64,000 nucleotides of DNA from Methylobacterium sp. 2A (GCF_009806555.1 NZ_VUOK01000014.1:1-64000); one strand, 5' to 3'. Positions 27,088 through 36,284 are shown, counted from the stretch's first letter. Notes: generated by a model not told the origin, from the sequence alone. Program-made: numbers and translations.

Positions 27088-27564
27088 ATGCCGCATCACG
27101 ACACCATCGCCCTGTCGGGCACCGTTCAGCACGTCTTCGCGCACCGCTTCACCCTTGAGGCGGACGGGACGACACATCTCGCCGATCTCGGCCCCAAGGG
27201 CGCGGAGGCGTTCCCGCTCGCGGCAGGCCAGCATGTCAGCCTGGAGGGCGAGCGCCGTCCCTCGGAGATCAAGGTCACGCGGATCGCCGCCGCGGGCCGC
27301 GAGCCGGTGCTGATCCAGCACAGGAAGCCGCACCACCCGCCGGGCCCGGCGCGGCCGGACGTTCCGGCCGATCCCGCCCAGGCGCTCGCGGCGGCGGCTG
27401 CCAGCGGCTGGACGGTGACGGACATGCCGCGTCGGAAGCCCAAGCATTTCGAGCTTCTGGCCCACCGGGGCGATGACGTCGCCACGGAACTGCACGTCGA
27501 TTTCGCCGGCTCGATCTACAAGCAGAAGCCGGCCGATCCCGCGAAATGGGCCGCGCTGGCCTGA
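27088..27564 (+). CDS. Uncharacterised protein
   Basis: A 158-residue soluble protein. The first ~75 residues look like a small beta barrel (SGTVQHVFAHRFTLEADGTTHLADLGPKG, then HVSLEGER), reminiscent of OB-like folds; a Pro-rich linker (HHPPGPARPDVP) leads to a C-terminal segment with RRKPKHFELLAHR. No domain recognised. It lies 64 bases after the sulfurtransferase gene on the same strand and may be cotranscribed. Confidence 0.6.
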   Translation: MPHHDTIALSGTVQHVFAHRFTLEADGTTHLADLGPKGAEAFPLAAGQHVSLEGERRPSEIKVTRIAAAGREPVLIQHRKPHHPPGPARPDVPADPAQALAAAAASGWTVTDMPRRKPKHFELLAHRGDDVATELHVDFAGSIYKQKPADPAKWAALA

Positions 27565-27661
27565 CGCTCACGACGGTGAGCCGGATCGACCCGTTCAAGA
27601 GCGGGGCGATCCGCGAATGCGCGGGATCCGGGCGCGGGGCGGCCTCCGGGCCACCCCGATC

Positions 27662-28486
27662 TCAGGCGGCCCGCACGGTGCGCCGCTTGTCGGCGGCGCC
27701 CCACTGCATCAGCCCGACCATCACGGCGATGGTGGCGACGTAGACAAGCCCCTGCAGGGCGGTCGGCCGGTCGGTATAGCCCACGAGGGCGTGCAGGATC
27801 CGGCCCGGCCAGGAATTCTCGGCGATCACGCCGGAGCTGTTCCAGAGGGTGTGGCCGAGGATGTCGACCACGCCGGCATTGGCCAGGAACTGGGCAGCCT
27901 GTGAGGCGAGGCCCGCGGCCAGGAAGGTGATCAGCACGCTCGTCACCGCGAACACGTAGCGGCTCGGGATCGAGGCCAGCCCGAAATACGTCACCGCCGA
28001 GAGCAGCGCGCCCGCTCCGATGCCGGCCACGGCGCCGAACTGGATATCCGCCCCCGAGGTGCCCGAGGCCACGAGGCCGTAGAGGAACAGCACCAGCTCG
28101 GCGCCCTCGCGCAGGATCGCGGCGCCGATCACGATGGAGAGGGCGGCGGCCTCGCGCTCGCCCGAGCGCACCGCCGCGCCGGCCGCGTGCAGCTCGCCCG
28201 CCAGCTCCTTGCCGTGCTTGCTCATCCAGGTGTTGTGCCAGACCAGCAGCAGCACCGCGACGATCAGCACGGCGGCGTTCAGAATGTCCTGCCCGCTGCC
28301 CTCGAAGGCGTCGGAGATTTTTTCTGCGAAGAGGGCCACGAGGGCGGCCCCACCCAATCCGCCCGCGATGCCCAGGAGCACCCAGCGCATCCGGCCGGGA
28401 ATGCCGCGGGTCGCCGCCAGCACGATCGAGATGATGAGGCCTGCCTCGATGACTTCGCGGAAGGCGATGACGAAGGCGCCGATCAT
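27662..28486 (-). CDS. ftrC: Iron permease, FTR1 family (FtrC-like)
   Basis: A 274-residue inner-membrane permease with about seven hydrophobic segments. The two iron-binding REXXE motifs are present: Arg10-Glu11..Glu14 (FREVIEAG) and REGAE at 126-130. It imports iron delivered by the periplasmic partners in FtrABCD systems. The Met at 28486 is taken as start since it begins exactly with the first membrane helix. It is the last gene of the ftr cluster, 49 bases after the polyferredoxin gene. Confidence 0.9.
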   Translation of the reverse strand: MIGAFVIAFREVIEAGLIISIVLAATRGIPGRMRWVLLGIAGGLGGAALVALFAEKISDAFEGSGQDILNAAVLIVAVLLLVWHNTWMSKHGKELAGELHAAGAAVRSGEREAAALSIVIGAAILREGAELVLFLYGLVASGTSGADIQFGAVAGIGAGALLSAVTYFGLASIPSRYVFAVTSVLITFLAAGLASQAAQFLANAGVVDILGHTLWNSSGVIAENSWPGRILHALVGYTDRPTALQGLVYVATIAVMVGLMQWGAADKRRTVRAA

Positions 28487-28535
28487 GGCGGTCTCCAGAA
28501 GTTGCGAGATGTCGCGAGATGTCGCGCGGACCGCG

Positions 28536-29969
28536 CTACCAGACCCAGAACATGAGGACCCAGTTGACGACCGACAGGGCGGCCGCACCGGCGATGCAGG
28601 TTGTGGCCGCGGCCCGCCGGATACCGGCCGCGCTGAGGCCCGCCACCCGCCACGCGAGCCAGACGCTCCACAGGCTCGCCCCGGCGAGCAGGGCGGCGCG
28701 CATCTCGGCCACGTGGGGAATCACGATGCCGTCGCCGCGCAGGAATGTGACGGTAAGCGCCGAGAGACCCAGGAAGACGCCGCAGCCCGCCACCGGGATC
28801 AGCGTCTGCGTCAGGTGGTGGAAGCGCCGCAGCGACCAGCCCCCGAGGGACAGGGTCGCCAGCGCCACGATCCCCGAAAGGGTGAGGCCGAGGATCACCG
28901 TCGCCGCGCCGATATAGGCCAGGAGCAGCCCGCCATCGAGCAGGGTCATGACGTCGTTGCGGTCGGGGTAGTTCGTCAGCACGAACCAGGGCGCGGACAT
29001 CTCCAGCGGCCACGTGATCCCGCGGTCGATGAGCCAGGTGGCGGCCCATTGCTTGGCCTCGACGTACCAGGGGCTCGCCGACCATTGGAAGGCGCCCACC
29101 GCCAGGGCCAGCATGCCGAACAGGATCAGCACGGTCTGGTCGAGGTCCGGCTCGGTGCCGGCCACGTGCACGATCTCGTGGTTGGGCGAGCGCAGGGCGA
29201 GGCGCACCGCCCCGCGATGGCCGCTGCACCGCCCGCACATGTGGCAGGCCCCGGAGCCGCGCATCGTCCTCACCGGCACGAGCGGCGCGCAGTTGAACGC
29301 CTCGGTCCCCCGGGCGGGCTTGGGCGAGGCCGCCCAGGCGGCGTGGTCGACCTGGAAGCTCACGGGTGCGAGCTTCGACAGCACCGCGAAGACGCCGTTG
29401 ACCGGACAGAGGTAGCGGCACCAGACCCGCTTGTTGCGCCCATAGAGCAGGCCCACCACGATCGCCGCGCAGGTCGAGCCGCCGAGGACCGCGAGGACCG
29501 GCTTCGGATAGCCGTACACGCTGGTCAACTGGCCGTAGACCGTGGTGCCGGCAAACGCCAGGAACGGCCAGCCCTGCCACGTGATCCAGCGCGGCACCGC
29601 ATAGCCGCGGCTCCAGCGGCTGGCGACCTCGCTCAGCGCGCCCTCGGGGCAGAGCACGCCGCACCACGCCCGGCCGACCAGCACCATGCTGAGCAGCACG
29701 AACGGCCACCAGATCCCCCAGAAGGCGAACTGCGCGGCGAGCGTCAGGTTGGTCCAGATATGGGCGGCGTTATCGGGCAGCGGCAGCAGGGCGGGCACGA
29801 TCACCAGCACCGCGTAGATGGCGATGATCAGCCACTGCACGGATCGGATCACCCAGCCATAGCGCCGCATCCCATCGCCGAACGCGGCAAGACGCGCGTC
29901 GATCCAGGCGCCGCGCGCGGGACGAGAGGCGGCCGGCAGGACTACAGGCGCTGTCGTCGACGCGCTCAT
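28536..29969 (-). CDS. ftrD: Membrane 4Fe-4S protein (FtrD-like polyferredoxin)
   Basis: A 477-residue inner-membrane protein with about nine hydrophobic segments and three Cys clusters: C103-X3-C107-P (RAWCGVLCPEGA), C184-X3-C188-P (VWCRYLCPVNG) and C242-X2-C245-X2-C248 (ACHMCGRCSG). This is the NosR/FtrD type of membrane ferredoxin thought to carry electrons in ferrous iron uptake. Its start overlaps the stop of the ftrB gene (ATGA). Assignment rests on the flanking P19, cupredoxin and FTR1 genes. Confidence 0.88.
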   Translation of the reverse strand: MSASTTAPVVLPAASRPARGAWIDARLAAFGDGMRRYGWVIRSVQWLIIAIYAVLVIVPALLPLPDNAAHIWTNLTLAAQFAFWGIWWPFVLLSMVLVGRAWCGVLCPEGALSEVASRWSRGYAVPRWITWQGWPFLAFAGTTVYGQLTSVYGYPKPVLAVLGGSTCAAIVVGLLYGRNKRVWCRYLCPVNGVFAVLSKLAPVSFQVDHAAWAASPKPARGTEAFNCAPLVPVRTMRGSGACHMCGRCSGHRGAVRLALRSPNHEIVHVAGTEPDLDQTVLILFGMLALAVGAFQWSASPWYVEAKQWAATWLIDRGITWPLEMSAPWFVLTNYPDRNDVMTLLDGGLLLAYIGAATVILGLTLSGIVALATLSLGGWSLRRFHHLTQTLIPVAGCGVFLGLSALTVTFLRGDGIVIPHVAEMRAALLAGASLWSVWLAWRVAGLSAAGIRRAAATTCIAGAAALSVVNWVLMFWVW

Positions 29970-30307
29970 TTGGCCACCAGGGTCGCCTTGGCGTCGGGGT
30001 GGAAATCGTCGAACACCTGATAGGTGCCGGCATCGAGGGTCCGGAACACGATCGCCGAGGTCGAACCCGCCGCCAGCGCCTTCTCGCGCTTCAGCTCCGT
30101 GCTCTCGAACTCGACGGGCGACTGCCCGGTATTCGAGATCTCCAGCTTGAACCGGGTGTTGGCCGGCACCTCGATCACCGCCGGCAGGATCACGCCGTCG
30201 CGCATCTCCACCTTGATCACCGGCATGTCGTCCGCCCGCACGGACCCGGCCGCAGAAGCGGCGAGGAGCAGGGCAGCGAGTGCGGCGATGCGCGGCGGGC
30301 GGGTCAC
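29966..30307 (-). CDS. ftrB: Periplasmic cupredoxin-like protein (FtrB-like)
   Basis: A 113-residue exported protein: signal peptide at 1-25 (cleavage near VRADD) and a cupredoxin fold (VIKVEMRDGVILPAVIEVP, then GTYQVFDDFHPDAKATL). The usual copper Cys is lacking, as in FtrB/EfeO-type domains. In FtrABCD it is proposed to help oxidise Fe(II) before transfer to the permease. It lies 16 bases after the ftrA gene and is coupled to ftrD. Confidence 0.85.
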   Translation of the reverse strand: MTRPPRIAALAALLLAASAAGSVRADDMPVIKVEMRDGVILPAVIEVPANTRFKLEISNTGQSPVEFESTELKREKALAAGSTSAIVFRTLDAGTYQVFDDFHPDAKATLVAK

Positions 30308-30323
30308 GAAAATCTCCGGAAGC

Positions 30324-30887
30324 TCAGTAGGCGCCCTTCTTGCCGACGCCGGCGAAGGTGAAGTCCTGCACGACGTCGAACGGCTCGAACCACGGGCCGA
30401 CCCCAGTCTCCTTGTCGACGTGACGGCCGAAATGGCTGTCCTTGCCGGGGGGCGCGACCGTGACCGTCAGGCGATAGCGGCCGGGGCCGAACAGCTTGAC
30501 GTTGTCGCCGTAATGCGGCCCGTCATTGGCGACCATCGGCATCAGCATCCCGGCGACCTTCTGGTCGGTCGGCTTGTCGCCGTCGAGCTTCACCGCCTCG
30601 AAATGCACGTCGAGGGCCGGCACCCAATCGCCCTCGGCGAAGCCGTTGCGGTTGTCCTTGGCGGCGCGGATATCCGTCTCGAGGTGGATGTCCGACTGCG
30701 CGGCGTCGCGCATCATGCCGGCGGGCTCCATCTCGATCGGCTGGAGGTAGACCGCCGCGACCTCCAGGCCGTTGCGGGTCACGTGCGGGCCGATCGGCAC
30801 CTCCTTGGCCGCTGCCGATCCCGCGGTCGCGAGAGCGGCGGCCACGACAAGGCCGCGGAGGAGCGATGGGGCGGTTGAGGCACGCAT
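30324..30887 (-). CDS. ftrA: Periplasmic iron-binding protein, P19/Tp34 family (FtrA-like)
   Basis: A 187-residue periplasmic protein of the P19/Tp34 family. Signal peptide at about 1-27. Candidate metal ligands are the Met/Glu pair in EMEPAGM, His in SDIHLETDI and His in NDGPHYGDN, arranged as in Campylobacter P19. The C-terminal beta domain carries GPGRYRLTVTVAPP. It is the first gene of ftrA-ftrB-ftrD-ftrC. A four-residue longer start (MCCDM) exists; the second Met is the more usual N-terminus. Confidence 0.88.
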   Translation of the reverse strand: MRASTAPSLLRGLVVAAALATAGSAAAKEVPIGPHVTRNGLEVAAVYLQPIEMEPAGMMRDAAQSDIHLETDIRAAKDNRNGFAEGDWVPALDVHFEAVKLDGDKPTDQKVAGMLMPMVANDGPHYGDNVKLFGPGRYRLTVTVAPPGKDSHFGRHVDKETGVGPWFEPFDVVQDFTFAGVGKKGAY

Positions 30888-31251
30888 GTCGCAGCACATA
30901 AACGCTCACGGCAGAACTTCAAACAGGAATCGCACCACCATCAAATAATAACAATTCTAATCTGAAGGCCTTAGCGGGACCGCATTGCGTATTTGCCAGT
31001 CTCAGTCTTGCTCACCGGACATCGTAATCTGTTGCCAACAAGAATTTTCACAGGTCTGTGGCCAACCGGATCTTGACCAGTGCGTAAATCTCGGGATCGT
31101 CACGCAACTGCCACGCTGATGGCCGAGAACGTGCCTGAGGATCGGAAGCGGAGAGGCCGCTCATGCGACATTGCGCGCCGCACCGGTGTGCCATGGCTTG
31201 CGCGGGAGCAAAGCGGGTTTTAGCAGAAGCTATATTGTTGCTGTGAGTCGT
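30888..31251. other. Non-coding gap with AT-rich divergent promoter
   Basis: Separates the ftr operon (minus) from the fused porin gene (plus). The part at about 30935-30965 is AT-rich (AAATAATAACAATTCTAATC), unlike the surroundings, and is a likely place for an iron-responsive promoter of ftrA. I see partial resemblance to Irr/Fur-type AT-rich boxes but no clean consensus. Confidence 0.4.
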
Positions 31252-33408
31252 ATGAGAACCCGTTCCGCGCGCCCGGCTCCGACGAAACACGCTGCCCGGC
31301 CCGTGGTTCTGACCCAAGTGGCAGCGCTCATGCTGGCGCCTGCCGTCATCGCGCCCGCCGGCGCAGCCGACCTCGCGGTGCCGCGTCCGGCGGCGGAGGC
31401 GTCCGCCTACACCGACTGGTCGGGGGGCTATATCGGTCTCGAAGGCAGCGCGGGCGGTTCCTACGGGGCCTACAGCTTCGGTCCGACGACGATCGGCGGG
31501 CGGCCGGTGCCCGCGTTCAAGAGCGGTGACTCGACGGGCCGCAGCGACCAGGGGCGGAACGCCACCACGGCTGTGGGCGGGCTGTTCGGCGGCTGGAATT
31601 GGCAGACGGGCCCCTGGGTCTACGGCGTCGAGGCCAGCGTCGACGCGGCGAACCTGAAGCGGCCCGTTCCCTCGACCATCGCGGGCTTCGGCTACGCGGA
31701 CATGGACCCGGCCTTCAACATCGTGCGCGCGAAGACCGATCTCTACGGCACCTTGCGCGCGCGGCTGGGCTACAGCTTCGACCGGTATCTGATCTACGGC
31801 GCCTTCGGCCTCGCCGGCGCCGACGCGCGCTTCCTCGCGACCTATCCGGATCTCGATGCGGGCGGCCAAGCCACGGCGCAGCGGGAACTCGGCTATCTCG
31901 GCTTCACCCTGGGCGCGGGGGTGCAATACGCCGTCAGCGACCACCTCGCCCTCGGAATCGACTATCGCTACATCGATCTCGGCGGCAGCCGGCGCTTTCC
32001 GCTGGGCCTCGTGCCCGGCGATGCGGGTGGCCCGGTCTCGACCCGGGCGAGCTTCACCTCGAACCAGATGTTCCTGCGGCTGATGTGGTTTCCCGACGGG
32101 CTGAAGGTGCCGCCCGACCCGGACGAGACCGCCCCGCACGATCCCGACAACGGCGATACCGGCCGCTTCTCGCTGCACGGACAGACCACACTGATCGCGC
32201 AGGGGGTCCCAGGCTTCCGCTCGCCCTACGAGGGCGCGCAGAGCCAGATCCCGCATCAGGCCCGGCAGACCACCACGGCCACGATCTTCCTCGGGCTCAA
32301 GCTCACCGACACCACGGAAGTCTACTACAACCCCGAATTCAGCCAGGGCTTCGGCCTGTCGCGCACGCTCGGCGTGGCCGGCTTCGTCAACGGCGAGGCG
32401 CAGAAGGCCGGCGCCCCGTTCCCGAAGCTGCGCTCGAACCGCTACTACGTGAAGCAGACGATCAACCTCGGCGGCGAGACCGTGGAGGTGCCGGACGGGC
32501 CGAACCAAGTCGCCACCCGCTACGATGCCGAGCGGATCACGCTGATCGCCGGCAAGTTCGCCCTGGGCGATTTCTTCGACGGCAACATCTACGCGCACGA
32601 TCCGCGGGTCGACTTCTTCAACTGGTCGCTCTGGGGCTCCTCGGCCTGGGACTTTCCGGCCAACCTGCCGGGCTTCACGCAGGGCGTCTACGCCGAATAC
32701 AACCGGCCCGAATTCGCGATCCGCGCCGCCTATACGCAGGTGCCCAAGGAACCGTCGAGCGACGTGCTCGACCCCCGGGTGTTCCGCCGCGCCGGGCTGA
32801 ACGCGGAGTTCGAACAGCGCTACGTCCTGCCGGGGCTGGACCAGCCGGGCAAGCTGCGGTTCGGGCTGTTTTCCAATGTCGGCGTCTCGGCCAACAACCG
32901 GGAGGTTGTGACGCTGACGCAGCTCGGCGCCTTCGACGACATCAACGACGCGGTGGCGGCGACCCGGCGCCCCCGCCGCAAGACCGGCGGCTACATCAAT
33001 CTGGAACAGGCCCTGACGCCCGAACTCGGCCTGTTCGCCCGGGCCAGCCTGAACGACGGCCGCACGGAGAACATCTCCTTCACCGATATCGACCAGAGTT
33101 TTTCGGGCGGCCTGTCCCTGAAGGGCAAGGCCTGGGACCGGCCGGACGACACGATCGGGATCGGCGCCGCGATGAACGGGCTCTCGCCCTCGCACCGGGC
33201 GGCCTTCGCGGCGGGCTTCTACGGGCTGCTGATCGGCGACGGGCGGCTCAATTACGGCACCGAGCGGGCGCTGGAGACCTACTACGCCCTGAACCTGACC
33301 AAGTTCGTGACCCTGACCTTCGACTACCAGTTCATCGACAACCCCGGCTACAACCGCGACCGCGGCCCGGCGCACTTCTTCGCCTCGCGGCTGCACGCGG
33401 ATTTTTGA
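31252..33408 (+). CDS. Fused outer-membrane protein: Omp25-type barrel plus OprB-type carbohydrate porin
   Basis: A 718-residue outer-membrane protein. After a signal peptide (cleavage near AGAAD at ~38) comes the Omp25/Omp31-like small-barrel domain (about 50-275; DWSGGYIGLEGSAGGSYG, GGLFGGWNWQTG, GYSFDRYLIYGAFGLA, ending in LMWFPDG). A Pro/Asp linker (KVPPDPDETAPHDPDNGD) leads to a second barrel (about 295-718) with the OprB blocks (LHGQTTLIAQGVPGFRSPYEG, YNPEFSQGFGLS, FDYQFIDNPGYNRDRGP). OprB porins are normally separate ~450-residue proteins. The C-terminal Phe is typical for barrels. The start at 31252 gives a clean leader. Confidence 0.85.
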   Translation: MRTRSARPAPTKHAARPVVLTQVAALMLAPAVIAPAGAADLAVPRPAAEASAYTDWSGGYIGLEGSAGGSYGAYSFGPTTIGGRPVPAFKSGDSTGRSDQGRNATTAVGGLFGGWNWQTGPWVYGVEASVDAANLKRPVPSTIAGFGYADMDPAFNIVRAKTDLYGTLRARLGYSFDRYLIYGAFGLAGADARFLATYPDLDAGGQATAQRELGYLGFTLGAGVQYAVSDHLALGIDYRYIDLGGSRRFPLGLVPGDAGGPVSTRASFTSNQMFLRLMWFPDGLKVPPDPDETAPHDPDNGDTGRFSLHGQTTLIAQGVPGFRSPYEGAQSQIPHQARQTTTATIFLGLKLTDTTEVYYNPEFSQGFGLSRTLGVAGFVNGEAQKAGAPFPKLRSNRYYVKQTINLGGETVEVPDGPNQVATRYDAERITLIAGKFALGDFFDGNIYAHDPRVDFFNWSLWGSSAWDFPANLPGFTQGVYAEYNRPEFAIRAAYTQVPKEPSSDVLDPRVFRRAGLNAEFEQRYVLPGLDQPGKLRFGLFSNVGVSANNREVVTLTQLGAFDDINDAVAATRRPRRKTGGYINLEQALTPELGLFARASLNDGRTENISFTDIDQSFSGGLSLKGKAWDRPDDTIGIGAAMNGLSPSHRAAFAAGFYGLLIGDGRLNYGTERALETYYALNLTKFVTLTFDYQFIDNPGYNRDRGPAHFFASRLHADF

Positions 33409-33488
33409 CGCGGACGCCGGCTTGGATCGATCGCTCGGCCGAGCCATCGGTCGGCCACGCGATGCAGAGGCAAAGTCGTGCGACCAGA

Positions 33489-33827
33489 TCAGCGAAGCTC
33501 ATCCGGATAGGCTGTCACGAGGCGGACATCGGTCTCGTTCGGAGGCACGATCCAGACTGTCAGGATACAGGGATCGCGGCCGTCCGGCGTTCGAATGCGG
33601 CAGCGGACGACGCATCTTGTACCCCAGCGGTCACGCTCAATCTCGGCCACAGGATTATGGTCCGGGTGGGCGATCAAGGCGGCCGTGATGACGTCCAGGT
33701 GGCTGTCCGAGAAGCCGAGGGCCTGGAAGAACGCAGCTTTGGAACCGCCGACGGGATGATCGAGACGCAGCAGATAATCGGTAAGCTTGGCCGGCGGCAC
33801 GATGCGCGGCGGAACCCGATCCCTCAT
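33489..33827 (-). CDS. DUF6883 domain protein
   Basis: A 112-residue protein matching the DUF6883 pattern: PPAKLTDYLLRLDHPVGGSK at the start, then FFQALGF, GTRCVVRCRIRTPDGRDPCI and the end block VRLVTAYP. The family occurs alone and fused to polymorphic toxin-like proteins; its activity is not known to me. The ATG overlaps the stop of the partner gene upstream (ATGA). The codon mix here is less GC-biased than in neighbours, in keeping with transfer. Confidence 0.75.
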   Translation of the reverse strand: MRDRVPPRIVPPAKLTDYLLRLDHPVGGSKAAFFQALGFSDSHLDVITAALIAHPDHNPVAEIERDRWGTRCVVRCRIRTPDGRDPCILTVWIVPPNETDVRLVTAYPDELR

Positions 33828-34279
33828 AAAGCCGAAGCCCCGGATAGGTCGGACGCCAAAACCGTCGTGACCGCATGGAACGGCGCGATGAACTCCACCT
33901 CGTAGGCCTCACCGCCGCTGTGGATGAACACGATCGCGCCGCGGGCGCCCTCCGACAGTGTTCGCCCATCCTTCAGGGTCAGACTGCCTGAAAGCGTGAC
34001 CATGCTGTGTTCGGGGATCACCATCGGCATCCCGGTGCCGAGCATCCGCCGAAGATTTCCAACAAAGCCGTCAGAGAAGACACCTTCCGCGATAGCCTTT
34101 CTCAAAAGGCGAAGAAGTTCGTCCTCAGGGAGGTCCAGGGGCCGCGGCTGGAAGCGACCATCCGTCCACCACAAGAAGCGTATCTCGTCGACTCCGGTGG
34201 ACTTGATCCTGAGCCGCTCGATTCGCGCACCACCTTCATCTGCACGGGCGATCTCATCCGCATCCTTCGTCGAGCGCAT
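33824..34279 (-). CDS. Protein with C-terminal DUF4926-like domain
   Basis: A 151-residue protein. The N-terminal ~75 residues are charged and unrecognised; the C-terminal part (EGARGAIVFIHSGGEAYEVEFIAP) looks like the small beta DUF4926 domain. It is coupled by a four-base overlap to the DUF6883 gene. Pairs of these two domains occur together and may act as a small accessory module, possibly toxin and immunity, which is only inference. Confidence 0.6.
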   Translation of the reverse strand: MRSTKDADEIARADEGGARIERLRIKSTGVDEIRFLWWTDGRFQPRPLDLPEDELLRLLRKAIAEGVFSDGFVGNLRRMLGTGMPMVIPEHSMVTLSGSLTLKDGRTLSEGARGAIVFIHSGGEAYEVEFIAPFHAVTTVLASDLSGASAL

Positions 34280-34332
34280 CGGTGGCCCCTCCGCGGCGAC
34301 ACATTACAGGAAGGCAGCGACACGCAAGGCGC

Positions 34333-35055
34333 CTACAGCTCGCTCCCGGTCCCGAGTTCCATCGCCGTCGCCCCAAAGATCTCCTCGAAGGTGGCCCGGA
34401 GCTGCATGTCCACCTCGGCCAGGGTCACCGGCAGGCCGAGATCGACGAGGCTCGTCACGCCGTGCTGGCGCACGCCGCAGGGCACGATCCCGTCGAAATG
34501 CGAGAGGTCCGGCTCGACGTTCAGGCTGATGCCGTGAAAACTCACCCAGCGGCGCACCCGGATGCCGATCGCCGCGATCTTGTCCTCGACGTCCGGCCCC
34601 TTCTCCGGGCGGCGCACCCAGACGCCGACCCGGTCCTCCCGGCGCTCGCCGCGGACGTTGAAGGCCGCGAGCGTCGCGATCAGCCACGCCTCCAGGCTCG
34701 CCACATAGGCGCGCAGGTCGCGGCTGCGGCGGTCGAGGTCGAGCATCACGTAGGCGACCCGCTGGCCGGGCCCGTGATAGGTGTACTGCCCGCCCCGCCC
34801 GGTCGCGTGGACCGGGAACCGGTCCGGCGCCACGAGATCCTCCGGCCGGGCCGAGGTCCCGGCCGTGTAGAGCGGCGGGTGCTCAAGCAGCCAGACGCAT
34901 TCGGGCGCCGCGCCGCGGGCGATCGCCTCGGCCCGCGCCTCCATCCAGGCGATGGCGGCGTCGTACGCGACGGGCGCATCGCTGACCCGCCACGCCACCG
35001 GCCCCGCGACCGGATCGGAGCCGGGCCGCTTCGGGAAGGCGTGCGGGCCGACCAT
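34333..35055 (-). CDS. lipB: Lipoyl(octanoyl) transferase
   Basis: A 240-residue cytosolic enzyme that moves octanoate from acyl carrier protein to lipoyl domains. The signature [13 protein letters not shown] lies at 87-99, Lys159 in DKIAAIG and the catalytic Cys193 in GIVPCGV. A TTG seven codons upstream (35076) is an alternative start; neither start has a strong ribosome-binding sequence, and the ATG at 35055 is preferred. Confidence 0.93.
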   Translation of the reverse strand: MVGPHAFPKRPGSDPVAGPVAWRVSDAPVAYDAAIAWMEARAEAIARGAAPECVWLLEHPPLYTAGTSARPEDLVAPDRFPVHATGRGGQYTYHGPGQRVAYVMLDLDRRSRDLRAYVASLEAWLIATLAAFNVRGERREDRVGVWVRRPEKGPDVEDKIAAIGIRVRRWVSFHGISLNVEPDLSHFDGIVPCGVRQHGVTSLVDLGLPVTLAEVDMQLRATFEEIFGATAMELGTGSEL

Positions 35056-35096
35056 GAGGCGCGTCGCGTTTACCAAGGCTTCACCATCCTGCGTCG

Positions 35097-35471
35097 ATGG
35101 TCGAAGCCTTCAACATCCGCGGCCGGCGGTTGCAAGGGTGTGGCCGCGAAACGGGATGGCGGGTTGTGGCGGTCTTCGAGACGCTGAAGGTCGATCTGAC
35201 GGTGGTGCTGGGCCGCACGCGCATGCCGCTGCACATGCTGCTGCGCATGGGCCGCGGCGCCGTGATCGAGCTGGAGGCCAGCGACAGCGACATGGTCGAG
35301 ATCCTGGCCAATGACCACCCGATCGCCCGCGGGCAGATCGTGGTGACGGGCGACCGCATCTCCGTCGAAGTCACGGAGCTGATTCGCAAGGCGGCCTCGA
35401 TCGTGGAGCCCGGCGCCAGCATCGGCGACGGGGCGGCCTCGCTTCTGGAAAGCGGCTACGAGTCGGCGTGA
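35097..35471 (+). CDS. Stand-alone FliN/SpoA-domain protein
   Basis: A 124-residue protein. From about residue 30 it is a complete SpoA (FliN) domain: [45 protein letters not shown] and [15 protein letters not shown], as in the C-ring protein FliN. The N-terminal 25 residues are atypical, and a GTG at 35166 right before the domain is an alternative start. No flagellar gene is nearby, so it is either a dispersed flagellar switch gene or an accessory paralogue. Confidence 0.75.
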   Translation: MVEAFNIRGRRLQGCGRETGWRVVAVFETLKVDLTVVLGRTRMPLHMLLRMGRGAVIELEASDSDMVEILANDHPIARGQIVVTGDRISVEVTELIRKAASIVEPGASIGDGAASLLESGYESA

Positions 35472-35490
35472 GGAGGCCGGCGCCCCGACC

Positions 35491-36264
35491 CTAGCGCGGC
35501 CCTTCCGTACCGAGAACCGTCCGGATGGCCGGCGCCAGGGCACTCGCCAGCCTGCGATGGTCTTCCGGCGACAGGTGCAGCCCGTCCTCTCCATGGGCGG
35601 CCCCACCGATGGCCGAAGCGGCGTCGATCCACGGCAGCCCTGCCTCAGTCGCCGCGTGCCGGAAGGCGGCTGCGAACTGCACCGACTTCTCGCGGCCGCC
35701 CGCGTATTGCCGGTCCCAGTCCTCAATCGGCATTGAGGCAATCTGCACGGGCGAGACCAATAGGACCTTAGGAGCCGGATAGGCGGTCCCGATCCCGCCC
35801 GACGCGGCCTGAACCTGCCGGGCCAGCCTGACGGCAGCCGCCGCGACCGCGTCCGGTTGTCGTTGATAGCGGGCCTGAAGGTCGTTGGTGCCGAGCATGA
35901 TGACGACCAGATCGAGCGGCATATTGGCCGCTAGAGCGGCCGGCAGATGCTTGAGGCCGTTGAATGTGTCCGGGCGGATGATGCTGGTGGGCCAATCCTC
36001 TCCATCGAGATCGGTGGTGCGCAGGTTGAGGCCGTCCTCCACGATCTCGTAGCCGCTTCCGAGCTCCCGTTGGAGGAGACCAGTCCAGCGCTGCTCCCGC
36101 GGATAGCGATGCGTCAGCTGACCATCGGAGCGCGCCACGTAGCCCCACGTGTTGCTGTCGCCGTAGGCGAGGATCCGGCGCGGCTCCGCGCGGGCCGGAT
36201 TCGTCATGCCGAACAGAGCGCTGATCGCCAGCGTCCCAATCGTCGTCACGATATGCCGCCTCAT
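35491..36264 (-). CDS. Exported SGNH/GDSL hydrolase
   Basis: A 257-residue exported esterase-like protein. Signal peptide at 1-27 (cleavage near ARAEP). Block I has the nucleophile Ser37 in YGDSNTWGY, the Gly/Asn block is MLGTNDLQ, and the Asp-His pair is in GEDGLHLSPEDH. The pattern resembles arylesterases/lysophospholipases of this fold; the substrate is unknown. It diverges from a TetR regulator, which probably controls it. The Met at 36264 is preferred over an upstream TTG. Confidence 0.85.
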   Translation of the reverse strand: MRRHIVTTIGTLAISALFGMTNPARAEPRRILAYGDSNTWGYVARSDGQLTHRYPREQRWTGLLQRELGSGYEIVEDGLNLRTTDLDGEDWPTSIIRPDTFNGLKHLPAALAANMPLDLVVIMLGTNDLQARYQRQPDAVAAAAVRLARQVQAASGGIGTAYPAPKVLLVSPVQIASMPIEDWDRQYAGGREKSVQFAAAFRHAATEAGLPWIDAASAIGGAAHGEDGLHLSPEDHRRLASALAPAIRTVLGTEGPR

Positions 36265-36284
36265 CCCGCACCCCAAATTTTTGC

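Noticed and set aside
31048-33447. 800-codon minus-strand frame opposite the fused porin gene
   Set aside because: It has no recognisable domain and a biased composition, while the plus strand encodes clear barrel domains.
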